A stretch of DNA of 64,000 nucleotides from Nepenthes gracilis. Lineage: Eukaryota; Streptophyta; Magnoliopsida; Caryophyllales; Nepenthaceae. Numbering within the stretch: position 1 is the first letter of the stretch; each line of letters starts with the position of its first letter. Below the pieces are notes generated by a model. The model ran no database searches. It had not been told where the DNA came from and saw only the letters and a list, made by a program, of their open reading frames with translations. Below, one piece after another: positions 24,364 to 35,256 of this stretch. Position numbers and translations under genes: made by a program. The stretch is taken from assembly GCA_033239525.1 (NCBI GenBank), contig BSYO01000014.1, forward strand, positions 6,986,536 to 7,050,535, given 5' to 3'.

Positions 24364-24927
24364 CTTATCTAACTACTTCACAATTTTAGGTCCGAAGCAC
24401 TTTTTCAAAGTTCAACAAAATTCATCATATTTTCAAGGTCGATTTCATAGTTTACACAATCCATGCTCCGGTCAATATTCAAACGACCTTTACGCTTTTA
24501 ACATTTTAGTTTTCATATAGGATTTTCATGCAGAGTAGTCCGGTCATAAAATGAACAGAAACATGGGCCAGCATATAAAAATCAATGTGGAGAGCTATAT
24601 TCATGCAAGGCAATTTCGGAAGTAATTTAAACAATAAAGCATGTGCTAAACATGAACTAGACTTAGGTATTTCCAAAATGTGAAACTTAGTTCGGATTCA
24701 TGCATGCTTCATAATGAAAGTTAAACTTGTCAAAACAATGCTATAGAAAACAAACTCCAAAGTATACTTGCATTAAAACATTATTACAATTTAAACTTGA
24801 AAATGAAGGTACACTTGCCCGATTTCTAAATTCTTTCACTCCAACTGGCCTAAGGTTCCCTTTTCCTCTACGTCTCTAACTTCTTCTTGCACCGACTTTC
24901 TAACTCTTTTTTCAGATTAGGACTTTT

Positions 24928-24937
24928 GTATTTATAG
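24928..24937 (-). promoter_or_regulatory. Chromovirus LTR TATA box
   Basis: The - strand reads CTATAAATAC. The same site is kept in the other LTR at 48396-48405. Transcription would start about 30 bases further toward lower coordinates. Confidence 0.65.
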
Positions 24938-25344
24938 AGAATGGATTAGGTGGGAGCAAGTGGGGTAAGTTAACTACTTTGTACTTCTTTTCTCTCTCCC
25001 TCCCTTTCCTTTCTAGAAGGTCAGTGGAGTGATTGGAAGCAGAGTATGGGCTTGCACTGATTATGATGATCGTCTACTCAAAATCGTTAATCTGATAGAC
25101 TTACCAACTCTATCCTTTACATCATACTAAAATATCCTTTCTAAATTCCTCTCCGGAATTCCTCTCATGGTCTCGGGAATTATCATCTAAGGTCTCCGGA
25201 AACAAGGTCAGAATCATGGTCTCCAGAAAAAAAACGTCTCCAAATCTCATTCAATCTTGTCCGAAAAATGTCTCTGAAAGAATTGTCTAAAATTCATCTC
25301 CCGAATTCACAAAATCGACTTTGGAAAAGGTCTCCGGGAAATTG

Positions 25345-25665
25345 TTCATCCAAGGCCTCCGGAATTTCATCCAAGGTCTCTAAAAAATTGTTCATCCAAG
25401 GCCTCCGGAATTTCATCCAAGGTCTTCAAAAATTGTTCATCCAAGGCCTCCGGAATTTCATCCAAGGTCTCCAAAAAATTGTTCATCCAAGGCCTCCGAA
25501 TTTCATCCGAGGTGTCCGGAAAATTGTTCATCCAAGGTCTTCGAAATTTCATCCAAAATCTCCAAAAAATTGTTCATCCAAGGCCTTTGGAATTTCATCC
25601 AAAGTCTCCAGAAAATTGTTCATCCAAGGCCTCCGGAATTTCATCCTCAAAGCTGTCCAACTTTT
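25345..25665 (-). repeat. 46-bp tandem repeat in chromovirus U3, 7 copies
   Basis: TTCATCCAAG-type units start at 25345, 25391, 25436, 25482, 25527, 25573 and 25619. Each 46-bp unit is itself a dimer of two about 23-bp half-units (CATCCAAGGCCTCC and CATCCAAGGTCTCC). The right LTR has only four copies. Confidence 0.9.
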
Positions 25666-26020
25666 TTTCTTCAAAGGTAGCTTAGAAATTTGTTTCCAAA
25701 ATAGGCCGGCAATCGTCATCTAAAACCTGTCCGACATTTTGTATCTTCAAGCAGGTGGCAAAGCTAATCCAGCAAATTCTGCCTCACAAAAGCAGCCCTT
25801 TATACCCAACTGCCGGTCAACATAAGTTGACCAAACTTTATTTTCATAACCTGTTCCTTATCAGCTATGAAAAATTCAAATCTTCCTAATATTTTTTTTA
25901 TTATCAAAGATCCTCAAAAATTGGTACATTACACACGGTCTCCATCAACATACCATCAACTCCGGCCTTTAAGAGCTCACAAAGCCTAATTATCATGTTT
26001 TTTGGGTTTGGGATTTCACA

Positions 26021-26034
26021 ATTCTCTCCTACTT
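26021..26034 (-). other. Chromovirus polypurine tract
   Basis: The - strand reads AAGTAGGAGAGAAT directly against the 3' LTR. It is preceded by GAGGATGGAATTTTC, the standard end of plant chromovirus internal regions, and it matches the PPT of LARD1 (37538-37550). Confidence 0.8.
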
Positions 26035-26079
26035 AAGAAAATTCCATCCTCAAAATTTAAATGAAGTTACAAACCTTAA

Positions 26080-29013
26080 TTAAATAAATGGGGATACTTG
26101 CTTCGGATTTCTTCTTCTCGTTCCCATGTTGCTTCTTCAGGTGAGTGATTCTTCCAAAAACACATTTACCAAGGAGATTGTTTTTGTATGTAGTCCTTGC
26201 TCCTTCCGGTCCAAAATTTGTATCGGCTCCTCAACGTTGGATAAGTCTTGTTCAATTTCCAAGGGCTCAAACTCGATTACATGTGCAGGATCATGGACAT
26301 ATTTTCTGAGCATTGATACGTGAAATACATCATGTACTTCTGCCAAGTTTAATGGCAGTGCCAACCTATAGGCCACTTCTCCAATCCTCTCCAAAATCTC
26401 AAAGGGGCCAATGAACTGTAGCTTCAGCTTTCCTTTTATCCCGAATCTGAACGTCCCCTTAGATGGTGACACTTTCAGAAATACAAAGCTACCCACATCA
26501 AACTTCAATTCTGATCTCCTCCAATCTACATAGCTTTTTTGTTTGCTCCGGGAAGCCTTTAAGTTCTCATGTATCAGCTTTATCTTCTCTGCTATCTCTT
26601 TAACAATTTTAGGGCCTAAAATTATTTTGTCTATGATTTTCTCCCAGTGGATTGGTGATTTACACTTTCTTCCATATAACACTTCAAAAGGAGCCATGCC
26701 TATACTTGTCTGATAGCTATTATTATATGCAAACTCCGCCAAGGCCAAGTAATTATCCCAAGTTCCTTTCATTTCTAAGACCAAAGCTCTTAACATACCC
26801 TCGAGGATTTGGATTGTCTGTTCTGATTGGCCATCGGTTTGGGTATGATAGGCAGTGCTGAACTTCAACTGTGTCTCCAATTCTTTGTGCAAACTTTTCC
26901 AAAACCTTGAAATAAAAGGAGGATCCCTATCCGATACGATGGAAGCAAGCACACCATGAAGTCTGACAATTTCATTCATGTACAGCCGAGCCAGTTTATC
27001 ACGAGAGTAAGTCATCCTGATTGCCGAGAAATGAGCTGACTTTGATAGTCGGTCAACAATAACCCAAACAGCGTCATGGTTTTTGGGGGTCCTTGGTAGA
27101 TCGAACACAAAATCCATAGAAACATCCTCCCATTTCCATCTTGGAACCGGCATCAATTGTAATAACCTAGAGGGCTTTCTTCTTTCAGCTTTTACTTGTT
27201 GGCACACAAGGCACTTTTTCACGTAAGCCGTAATGTCCCTTTTCATGTTCCTCCACCAAAACGTTTTCTTCAAATCTTGATACATCTTATTCACTCCAGG
27301 ATGGATTGTGTACTGAGATCAATGGGCATCTTTCAAAACTTTCTCTTTCAATTCCTTATCATCCGGCACACATAAATGGTCTCTAAATCTTAACACTCTA
27401 TCTAACTAAATGTTAAAATCAGCACTGGAATCTTTATTCAAATCACCCATGATATCCATAAGAAAGGAGTCATTCACCTGCTTTGCCTTAACCTTATTAC
27501 CTCCCGCTGAACTTGAAGGTATGATAAAATCATTCGGTCATCCCGAACATGCCACTGAATATTACATTGCTTTAAGTATTCCAACATCTCCATTTGTTTA
27601 ATCTGTAACCTCGCCATATAGCCTGATTCGATGGTTCAGAGTATCAACAACTACATTAGCTTTTTTCGATTTATACTGTATTTCACATTGATAACCCTTC
27701 AAAAAGTCCACCCATCTTCTTTGTCTTATATTAAACTCCTTCTGTGAGAAGAGATATTTCAAGCTCTTGTGATCTCAGAGTAGATGAAAAACTTTTCACT
27801 ATAAATGTAGTGTCTCCAAATTTTCAAAGCAAACACTACTGCAGCATGTTCCAGATCATACGTGGGATAGTTCTTCTCATGTGTCTTTAGTTATCTAGAA
27901 CCATAAGCCACCACCCTTCCATTTTGCATTAACATGCATCCTAGTCCAACCTTAGAAGCATCACAATACACTTCAAAACCTCCTGAGTCATCCGAAATAG
28001 TCAACACCGGAGCTGTCATTAAGCTATCTTTTAACTTCTGAAAGCTCCAATCACACTCTTCCGTCTTGTCAAACTTGGCCTCTTTCTTTGTCAACCGCGT
28101 CAGAGGCATGGCGATCTGGGAAAAATTTTTCACAAAATGCCTATAGTAACCAGCCATGCCAAAAAAACTCCAGACTTTAGTAACAGACATGCGTTGACTC
28201 CAATTTATAAAGGCCTCCACTTTCTTGGGATTCACAGCAATCCCTCCATTGGAAATCACATATCCTAAAAATGTAACTTCCTCCAGCTAAAATTCATACA
28301 TTTTCAGTTTAGCATATAGCTTCTCTTCTCGAAGTACCTGGAGTACAATCCTTAAATGGATTTCATGTTCCTCATGGCTTTTAGAGTATATTAATATATC
28401 GTCTTTAAATACCACCACAAGCTTATCGAGATAAGGCCTAAATACCCTATTCATCAAATCCACAAATGTTGCCGGAGCGTTTGTAAGACCAAATGGCATC
28501 ACAAGAAATTCATAGTAGTCATACCTCATTCTAAAAGCAGTTTTGGCCACATCCTCCTGCTTAATCCTCAGCTGATAATATCCGAACCTCAAATCAATTT
28601 TTGAAAACACTCGAGACTCTTGTAACTGATCAAATAGGTCATCAATACATGGCAAGGGATATTTGTTCTTAACTGTGATTTTATTCAGTTCACGGTAATC
28701 TACACATAACCATAGAGATCCATCCTTTTTCCTTACAAACAACACCGGTGCTCTCCACGGAGACACGCTTGGTCTAATGAACCCCTTATCTAACAACTCC
28801 TGCAACAGTAATTTCAACTCCTTCAATTTGGCAGGTGCCATCCAATAAGGTGCTTTAGAAATTGGAATAGTACCAGGATTAACCTTAATTTCAAATTCAA
28901 TTTTCCGATGAGGAGGTAATCCAAGCAAATCTCCCAAGAATACAACCTCAAAATCACGCACCACAAAAATATCTTTGGCCAACACACTATGGCTCCCAAT
29001 AGTGCTGGCATGC
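26080..29013 (-). pseudogene. Ty3/gypsy chromovirus pol, 3' part (RT, RNase H, integrase, chromodomain)
   Basis: Reverse transcriptase (about 29000-28290) has [23 protein letters not shown] and the catalytic box as FKDDILIYS, where FIDD is usual. RNase H (about 28010-27640) has VYCDAS and a DHKSLKYLF motif. Integrase (about 27330-26330) has the zinc-binding CLVC, then Asp in MDFVFDLP, Asp in SDRDPPF and Glu in GQSEQTIQ, the D,D-E core. A chromodomain-like tail (EPIQILDRKEQ to TWEREEEIRSKYPHLF) marks a chromovirus, probably the Tekay/Del lineage. The copy is dead: stops at about 28286, 27888 and 27315, a frameshift in RNase H near 27770, and another in the chromodomain near 26137. Removing the LINE restores the frame into protease/gag at 45084. 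Confidence 0.9.
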
Positions 29014-29025
29014 ACCAGGTAAGCT
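29014..29025. other. LINE target-site duplication, left
   Basis: ACCAGGTAAGCT, identical to 45072-45083. The poly(T) that begins at its last T is the poly(A) tail of the - strand LINE unit. Confidence 0.9.
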
Positions 29026-30570
29026 TTTTTTTTTTTTTTTGGTAAGTAAGTAAATTAAAATTAAAATAAAATGTAATTACAAGACGTTATTCTAGCTCCA
29101 AGTGTTTTGCCGATTTAGAGGTATAACAGTAGGCGAGGGCATTCCCCGAGCACCACCATGAACCAAATCATGAAATCGAGCGAAAAGAAATAAAAAGCAA
29201 AACCAACATCTAGATGAGAAACATCTAAAACAACCATAAAGAATCCGGCCAAAATACATACACACAAAAACATCTAAAGAACTAGAACAAGCTGAAGGAA
29301 TGAAGACAACAGCAAAATCCAATAGGCCAGTAGCATAATCCAACATGGCAATTCTGTACTACTTAACACAACATTGTGACTCCATCCCACACTCCAGCCA
29401 ATGAGCACCCTCACAAATGCAGCATCCATCAGATGGCCCCACATTCATTTGCACCACCCCACCAAATGGCACCATGCATCATCAACATTCTTGGAGTTCA
29501 AAATACAGCATCAGCCAGCGGCATCTTCCAACCTCTGCATCTCTAGAAGCATAAAAACTGCTTCTAAATATGTTCAGCGTCACCCCAGCTGTATCCACAG
29601 CCACAACTCACTTAGCACAGTCATGGTGTCTCTAGCAACATGATCCAACCTCCCAGCATCTTCTATAATAGCTCCAGCTTCAGACACACAGCCAAGCAAG
29701 CTACCCTAGGAATCCATCAACAAAACCAGCATCAGAAAATAGCATTGGCAGCGCATCCAAAGCCACAGGGACCCATCATCACAAGGCTAGTCACAGCATA
29801 GGCAAGGGGCAACAGCATCAGAGCCCAATCACTCAGCAGCCCCCGATACCAGAACCATTGACACCACTTACACAATAGGCAGAAGATCCCCCGGCAGAAC
29901 ACAATCACGCAAGATTGGCATCCTGCTGCCTCATTTCAAACTAGAGAAACAGAAGAGACCCGTCCAAATCATAGCAACGTGGGGATAAAGAGGATTAATC
30001 AGGGATATGATCATCATCCAAGATTCCCAGCGCATAGAAAAATCCACAGCCAAGAGCAGAACCTAGAACCACCACACCAACAGCTATTATAAAATCCACA
30101 GGAACTGACCACCACCAGCAGCCAATCAACTGCATTGGATGAGAATCCACTAAACAAAAAACCATACTACCTGCAACAGCCTATGGCAAATGTAGTGCCA
30201 CAGCAAAAGACACATTTCTCCAGCAATGACCTCTGCTAGCATCTACATATACCTGGGCTACTCAGCAACAAGGGACACCCACAGGGAATCTACTGTGATG
30301 CAGCACCAGCATGCTAAAAAATCCTTCAACATCAATGTCTAGCTCCAGACACACTCAAGACAGGATAGCCCAACCTCAATATCAAACTGCAGCCAAACTC
30401 AACCGGATTGAAGACCCATTGAAGACACACGAAACTCGAGCAGTCAGCAGGCACCGAGATTTTTTTGGGGGAAGGGGAATAGTTTTTTTTTTTAGTGTGA
30501 AGGTATAAAGAGATCAAAAAGGGGAAAGTAGAAAAACCAGCTGCAGTAAAAGTCTAGCCTACTCAACACA
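29026..30570 (-). mobile_element. LINE 3' extension with its own poly(A) tail
   Basis: It lies between the outer duplication and the poly(T) that ends the coding LINE at 30571. On the - strand it ends TTACTTACCAAAAAA, a typical plant LINE/SINE tail, and contains CAGC/CATCAGC-rich non-coding sequence with no frame. Its last 80 bases resemble the tail of the element at 50015-54513 (shared CTCCAAGTGTTTT), as does its general CA-rich composition. It was inserted as one unit with the LINE, or beside it. The two possibilities cannot be separated by reading. Confidence 0.55.
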
Positions 30571-30839
30571 CTTTTTTTTTCTTTTGATAAGAAGAACCAA
30601 ACTAGCATAGCAGGACAAACCCAAGGATGCTAATAAGACGCCACTGCCGATACAAGTAGCGATACAAAGACACCTTCACCCAAAAAGGTAGAGGAAATAG
30701 ACCACACCGGCTGACCAAAAGCATTAAAAATTTTCCAAAAGCCAATCCCACAGAAGAATCTACCACTTTTTTTTTAAAAGCTCCAATGAATCCGGAGTGA
30801 GCTAGCAACACATCTGTCAGCTTCCATGACGGCCTTCCA

Positions 30840-32180
30840 TTTAAGCCGCATGACATTGATAATCATAGGAAAGATTTGGGAGATTTCTTGAGGGGGGATT
30901 TTTGAAAGATATGATTATTGTGTTCCTTCCAAATGTAGTAGACTGTGGCTGCTAGAGAAAGGCGTTTAGAGAGAGCCAATAAATTTTTCCCTTTCCAAAT
31001 TGTTACAGCCCAAATGATGTTATGGTACCACTTGGGTGAGGCCAGTGAATACCCGCATGTCTTTGAATTTTGACCCATAAAGATCTGGAGAAGGGGCAGG
31101 AGAAGAAAAGATGCCCATGGTCTTCGTCACCCGTGTTGCAAAGAGTGCATCTTGGAAAAAGGTTTGGAACACCATGGAGGCGGTCAAGGGTATTGAGTAT
31201 GGCTCTAATGGCCAACCAGAGTGTAAAAGCGTGGGCAGGGATATGGGATGGGCCTCACACCAAAGGATCCCAGCTTAACTTCGGTTTGAGAGGATGGATG
31301 AGGGTGTACATGGATCTAGTCAAGAATTTTCCATGAGCATTCCCGTCCCAACTCAATGAGTCTTTTTGATTGATGCAAGGGGGGTAAGGAGGCATGTGCT
31401 CCACAAGACGAGAGACCTCCAGATCGTAAGGGTTAGGCCAGACCTAGCGGTCATTTCTAATAATAGTAGAAACCTTAACATTCCAAGGCAGGCCCAAGAC
31501 CAATTGAGTCCGATCAGAACTAACATCACACAGGGGGCCCAGAGGGTGCCAGTTATCGTGCCAGAGGATGGTATCTGAGCCATCCCCAACAGTCTTAATA
31601 GAGTGGGAGTGCATAAAGGGGCGGAGCTTCATAATCTTCCGCCAGCTTTAGGGGGCTGAATCCGGGACTTTTAAAGTCCAAATGCAACGGTCCTTGATTC
31701 TATTATTGTGGATCCAAGAAGACCAGGCCGAGTTAGGGTCTTTAGAAATGATATGCCAAAAAGGCTTACAGATGAGAGCTTTATTCTGTGCCATCAGGTT
31801 CTTAAGGCCCAGACCACCTTCATTCTTGGGGTAGCATATATCTTCCCATGCTACTTTTGCATTAGCCCTACCATTAGAAGAGCCATTCCAAAGAAAACGG
31901 CGCAAGAGGCAATCAATTACTTTGAGAGTGGACTGAGGCAGGATAAAAATAGAGGCCCAATAAAGGTGGATGGACGAGAGAATAGAGGCGACGAGTTGCA
32001 ACCGCCCACCAAACGAGAGCCACCGATTTTTCCAGGATGTGATCCTACTGGTAATTCTACCGATGAGTGATTTGAAATCAAAAACTGAGAGTCTAGTGGT
32101 AATCAGAGGGACCCCCAAGTACCTCATGGGAAGTTTGCCTACTTTAAACCCCATGATACCAGCAATGTCCTGGTGAAGGG
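30840..32180 (-). pseudogene. LINE ORF2, C-terminal part (RT thumb, zf-RVT)
   Basis: It begins with the RT thumb region (MRYLGVPL, TSWKNRWLSFGGR, YWASIFILP, FLWNG, KVAWEDICYPKNEGGLGLKN). After frameshifts near 31640 and 31230 comes the zinc-binding zf-RVT domain, with FPRCTLC, GDEDHGHLFFSCPFS and W. It ends with AATVYYIWKEHNNHIF. No RNase H domain follows, as in many plant L1s. It continues the RT at 40614 once LARD1 is removed. The ATATG duplication marks the break. Confidence 0.85.
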
Positions 32181-32185
32181 ATATG
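32181..32185. other. LARD1 target-site duplication, left
   Basis: ATATG, identical to 40609-40613. The five-base length fits Ty3/gypsy integrase. Confidence 0.9.
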
Positions 32186-32688
32186 TGTGATGGCCCGAGT
32201 TCCTAAATATAATAATTGGGAGATAATTAAGTTAAAATAGGTAAAATTGTATTCAAAAGATGCGGGAGAAATTGTGAGGTTCCGGATTTGTGAACCCGAC
32301 AATTATGAGGTGATTAGTATGTTAATGATCAATACTAATCTTATGGGATGATTAAGGTTAGGTATCGGAAGAAAAAATCGAAATTATTCGGTCCGGGCTG
32401 TTTGAAGCCTGCCCGAACTTGCGCTGCTGGGCGCCGAGCCGGGCTCGAGCGGATAGCGAGACCGCCCGTGGGCTGGCCAGCTCGCCAGCCGCTCAAGGGC
32501 GCTCGAGCGGTGGCCGCCCGTGGCCCGCGCTCGATGGCCGCTCGAGCGGCGGCGCAGATAAAAAACGCCGCGCGGTCGTTCTCCTCATTTTCGATCGGTG
32601 AGGGTTTTGAGGAGAGAGAGAGGGGCGCGACTAGAGAGAGAAGGAAGGAGATCGAGCCGGGGAGTCCGATTCCGTCCGAAAGCCGAGG

Positions 32689-32696
32689 TATAAAGG
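32689..32696 (+). promoter_or_regulatory. LARD1 TATA box (5' LTR)
   Basis: TATAAAGG, about 500 bp into the LTR and just after the GCTCGAGC cluster and GA-rich tract. It is kept in the 3' LTR at 38042-38049. Confidence 0.6.
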
Positions 32697-33986
32697 TGAA
32701 AGCATGCGTCGAGGCAAGTGTTCTCATACCCACTTCTCGTTCTCTTTCGATGTTTGTGTATTTTCGTTGGGTATTTTGTGTCGATACTCACGGGAATGTT
32801 AGGACATTGAAAACCCATGCCTTGAGGTCCATGAAAATGTGGTTAGTTGTCCGATTCGTGTCCGGTCGCCCGGGTGGGTTTTACCGAAACCCTAACCTAC
32901 GGGAATTTGGGGTTTCCCATTTTCCGGCCTCGTATCATGAAATTGACCTCAAAATTGGAGTGCCCACGTCCCAATGATGTATATATGTCGGCCGCGGGTC
33001 CGATCTTGCACGATTTTGGACCCGTTCACAAGGCCCGGCCCTCTAAAGGGGGCGTATCACTTGTTTACCCGAGCCGGAAGGTGATAATCGCACGTTGTCA
33101 CCTTCGTAAAATGATGAAATGATCCTAGAATATGAATCCCCATGTCCCAATTGTGTGTATATATCGACCGGATGCCGAATCTCGCAAGATTTGACCCGTT
33201 TGTGGCATCCGGGAGTCTTGAAATAATTCCGTAATTGTTTAAATGTCGATTAAGTGATATGTGTTTGTAGAGAGAGGAAGTTGAGGCACAACAGCAAGCA
33301 CGAGCGAGAAAGAAAGGGGAGAGACCACAGTTGTGATTCGATTCGGGTAAAATAATGGTAGAACGAGCTCTGTGCAAGTGTACTTGACGCCTGCTTTTCT
33401 TTATCTGATTTCTCATGCCTTTAAGACCGTTGAAAATGCTCTAAATATTGATGATGCATGTTTAAAGTACATGAAGCATGTTTACTTCGATTACTCGGTT
33501 AGATTTGCGTTTATCCATGTTTATTGCAAAAAAATTGGCTTCGATTTCGTGAAGGAGCATGAAAATGGTGTTCAATTTCCCTTGAAAAGTATGTGATGAA
33601 ACCCTAGTTCGAAAATGTTTTATAGTTTGAGTAAATTGCATGATTTAATGTATATGCATGGCATCTATGATATTAATTTCATGAAATATGTGCAAGTAAG
33701 AGACCGATTTGAGTTCGAAGGTTTTGGCGAAGCACCATGTACGAAAGTGAAGAGGTTTTGATGAGTTTTAACCGTAGCTTTTACTATATGAAAGTTAATT
33801 GACATCGAAATGAAGCTTCCTGTATAGTTTGTTTTCGAAAATATGTACGAACGTATACCGACAAAATTTCCATGTAAATTTAAAGAAGAGCTGAAATTGT
33901 GTTGTAAAGTTTGATTTCGAAAATGTGATTTTCGATAAAGAAATGATTTCCGTACGATTATTTTGGGACAGGAGACGACTTCTGAT

Positions 33987-34213
33987 CCGTAAGTTCTTGG
34001 GTGAGGCCTAAGAACTTACGGTGGTAATCGAGGATACCTCTGTCCATGGAGCGATTCATGGTCCGCCCCGTCCTCAAGGGCGTTAAGCGAGGAGGAACAT
34101 GGCCGACCTTCGGGTGGCACACGGTATAGATATCCTCGGGATGGGATATACATGATATGATATGACATGATAGGCCTTGGATTGTGTGGATGAACACAAT
34201 CTATCCTCGATCA
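33987..34213 (+). promoter_or_regulatory. Conserved structured LTR block (LARD1 5' LTR)
   Basis: A leading hairpin at 33987-34021 has a perfect 12-bp stem (CCGTAAGTTCTT with AAGAACTTACGG) and an 11-nt loop containing AGGCCT. Four bases later the closing strand TAATCGAGGATA (34025-34036) pairs with TATCCTCGATCA (34202-34213, one mismatch). Within the closing stem are CTC/GAG around TGTCCATG, CGCCC/GGGCG (about 34062-34083), TATCC/GGATA (about 34129-34148) and GATTGTGT/ACACAATC (34180-34201, perfect). The last hairpin touches the closing strand with no gap, as in coaxial stacking. Drawn by eye. Confidence 0.55.
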
Positions 34214-34278
34214 TTCGCCCTTCCGCTAGTTGGGTACACCGTGTGGTCCGAAAGTGTTAAGATATGTCATGAGAAAAA

Positions 34279-34440
34279 GATGAAATGTATTGTATGGTGA
34301 AAAGATGATAGAGTATCATCTCGATGAAAAGATGACAATGAAACGTATACAAGAAAAAGATGACAATGAAACGATACAAGAAAAAGATGACAATGAAAAC
34401 GTATACAAAAAAAAGATGACAGTGGAAAAAGATAAAGCAT
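34279..34440 (+). repeat. 27-bp tandem repeat, about 6 copies (LARD1 5' LTR)
   Basis: AAAAGATGA recurs with the following G at 34279, 34304, 34331, 34359, 34386 and 34415. The 3' LTR has the same array at about 39628-39780. The open frames across it (for example 34290-34499) are a by-product. Confidence 0.85.
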
Positions 34441-35256
34441 ACGGTTTTCGGTTTTACCATGCATCGATAAAGTTTATAGTTATAGTTTTACACCCATAGT
34501 GATATGATTTATGAAGTATGAGATTTAATATCGTTATAGCATATCTTTGATTCCTTTTCGAGATGATGTTGATTAAACATTATGGTTATATGATCGTTTT
34601 GGCATGATCATTTTTCGGATTCACGTGCATGTACCTTACTCGGGCCTCGGCTCACTGTTTTAGTGTTTTTCCCCCCTCCAGATGAGACGGTAGAGCTTTT
34701 ACCCAGACGAAAAAAGAGTAAACAGAGAAGAGTTGCTTGAAGACTTTGAGGACCGCCGCATATTGAAGCTATTTTGAGGAGCTTGTTGATGTAAAGGCTT
34801 AGCTAGAAACATGATTTTTATATACCGCTCTTTTGGTCCCTGATGTTATAGAACATGTGAAATTTTGTATGACAAGCATGTGAAATGTATGTATGGTAGT
34901 AAAAGAGAATATGCTATGCTTCTGCAGGTTGTAGTGTACTTCCGCTATACTGGATTTCTTGTGCGAGGTCCTAGATGGCATCTCGTTAATTATCCATTAG
35001 AATAGTAATTGCTTTGTTGGATTTGTGCCATGGATGGCACATAGGATCCTGTGAATGATTGTTGTAGGAATTGTGAATAATGGATAGTTGTGTGCTTGAT
35101 ATGGATGAATATTACAGTGTTTGTATTTTTGGGATTTCATCCGATTACAAAGGAGACTGCGAAATTTCTCGCAGTCTTGCCTTAATTAGACCGTTAATTA
35201 TGTTATCCATTTGTGGAAGCTTTTGAGAAAAAAAAAAAAATCCGTTCCGTCACAAT

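Larger units (their letters stand above)
23375..26020 (-). repeat. Chromovirus 3' LTR (left copy)
   Basis: It matches 46777-49335 over nearly its whole length. The U3 end at 26020 reads TGTGAAATCCC on the - strand. A TATA box lies at 24928-24937 (CTATAAATAC on -), so U3 is about 1.08 kb and includes the 46-bp tandem array. The R/U5 part carries the structured block (24155-24363). About 60 bases present at the matching outer end of the right LTR are not recognisable here. AAGCC at about 23375-23379 could be one half of a duplication with AAGCC at 49337-49341. Confidence 0.8.
32186..35254 (+). repeat. LARD1 5' LTR
   Basis: It is bounded by TGTGATGGCCC and CCGTTCCGTCACA. The order is: U3 with a GC-rich GCTCGAGC cluster (32395-32580), a GA-rich tract (32608-32650), TATA box (32689-32696), a donor-like GTGCAAGTGTAC (about 33372), conserved AAACCCTA motifs, the structured block (33987-34213), a 27-bp tandem array (34279-34440), the TCGGCTCACTGTTTTAGTG word (about 34649), and GGTCCTAGATGGCATCTCG (about 34967). 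Confidence 0.95.

Noticed and set aside
25345..25665. Evenly spaced repeats resembling a CRISPR array
   Set aside because: Whole 46-bp units are repeated with no unique spacers, inside a plant retrotransposon LTR.
25268..25723. 151-codon frame with a repeated peptide
   Set aside because: It lies across the 46-bp non-coding U3 array and is antisense to the element. The 46-bp period is not a multiple of three, so successive units are read in different frames.
32348..32977. 209-codon open frame across the GC-rich U3 of the LARD1 5' LTR
   Set aside because: The matching 3' LTR breaks it into several frames, it spans the promoter region, and its composition (Ala/Arg-rich) follows from GC-rich palindromes. 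An open frame by base composition, not a gene.
33372..33596. Open frame of 74 codons repeated almost unchanged at 38723-38941
   Set aside because: The two copies are simply the two LTRs. More distant LTR copies align at the DNA level but do not keep the frame, so coding is not supported.
34290..34499. Open frames across the AAAAGATGA array
   Set aside because: Explained by the 27-bp tandem repeat, whose period keeps frames open by chance. The other LTR differs in frame.
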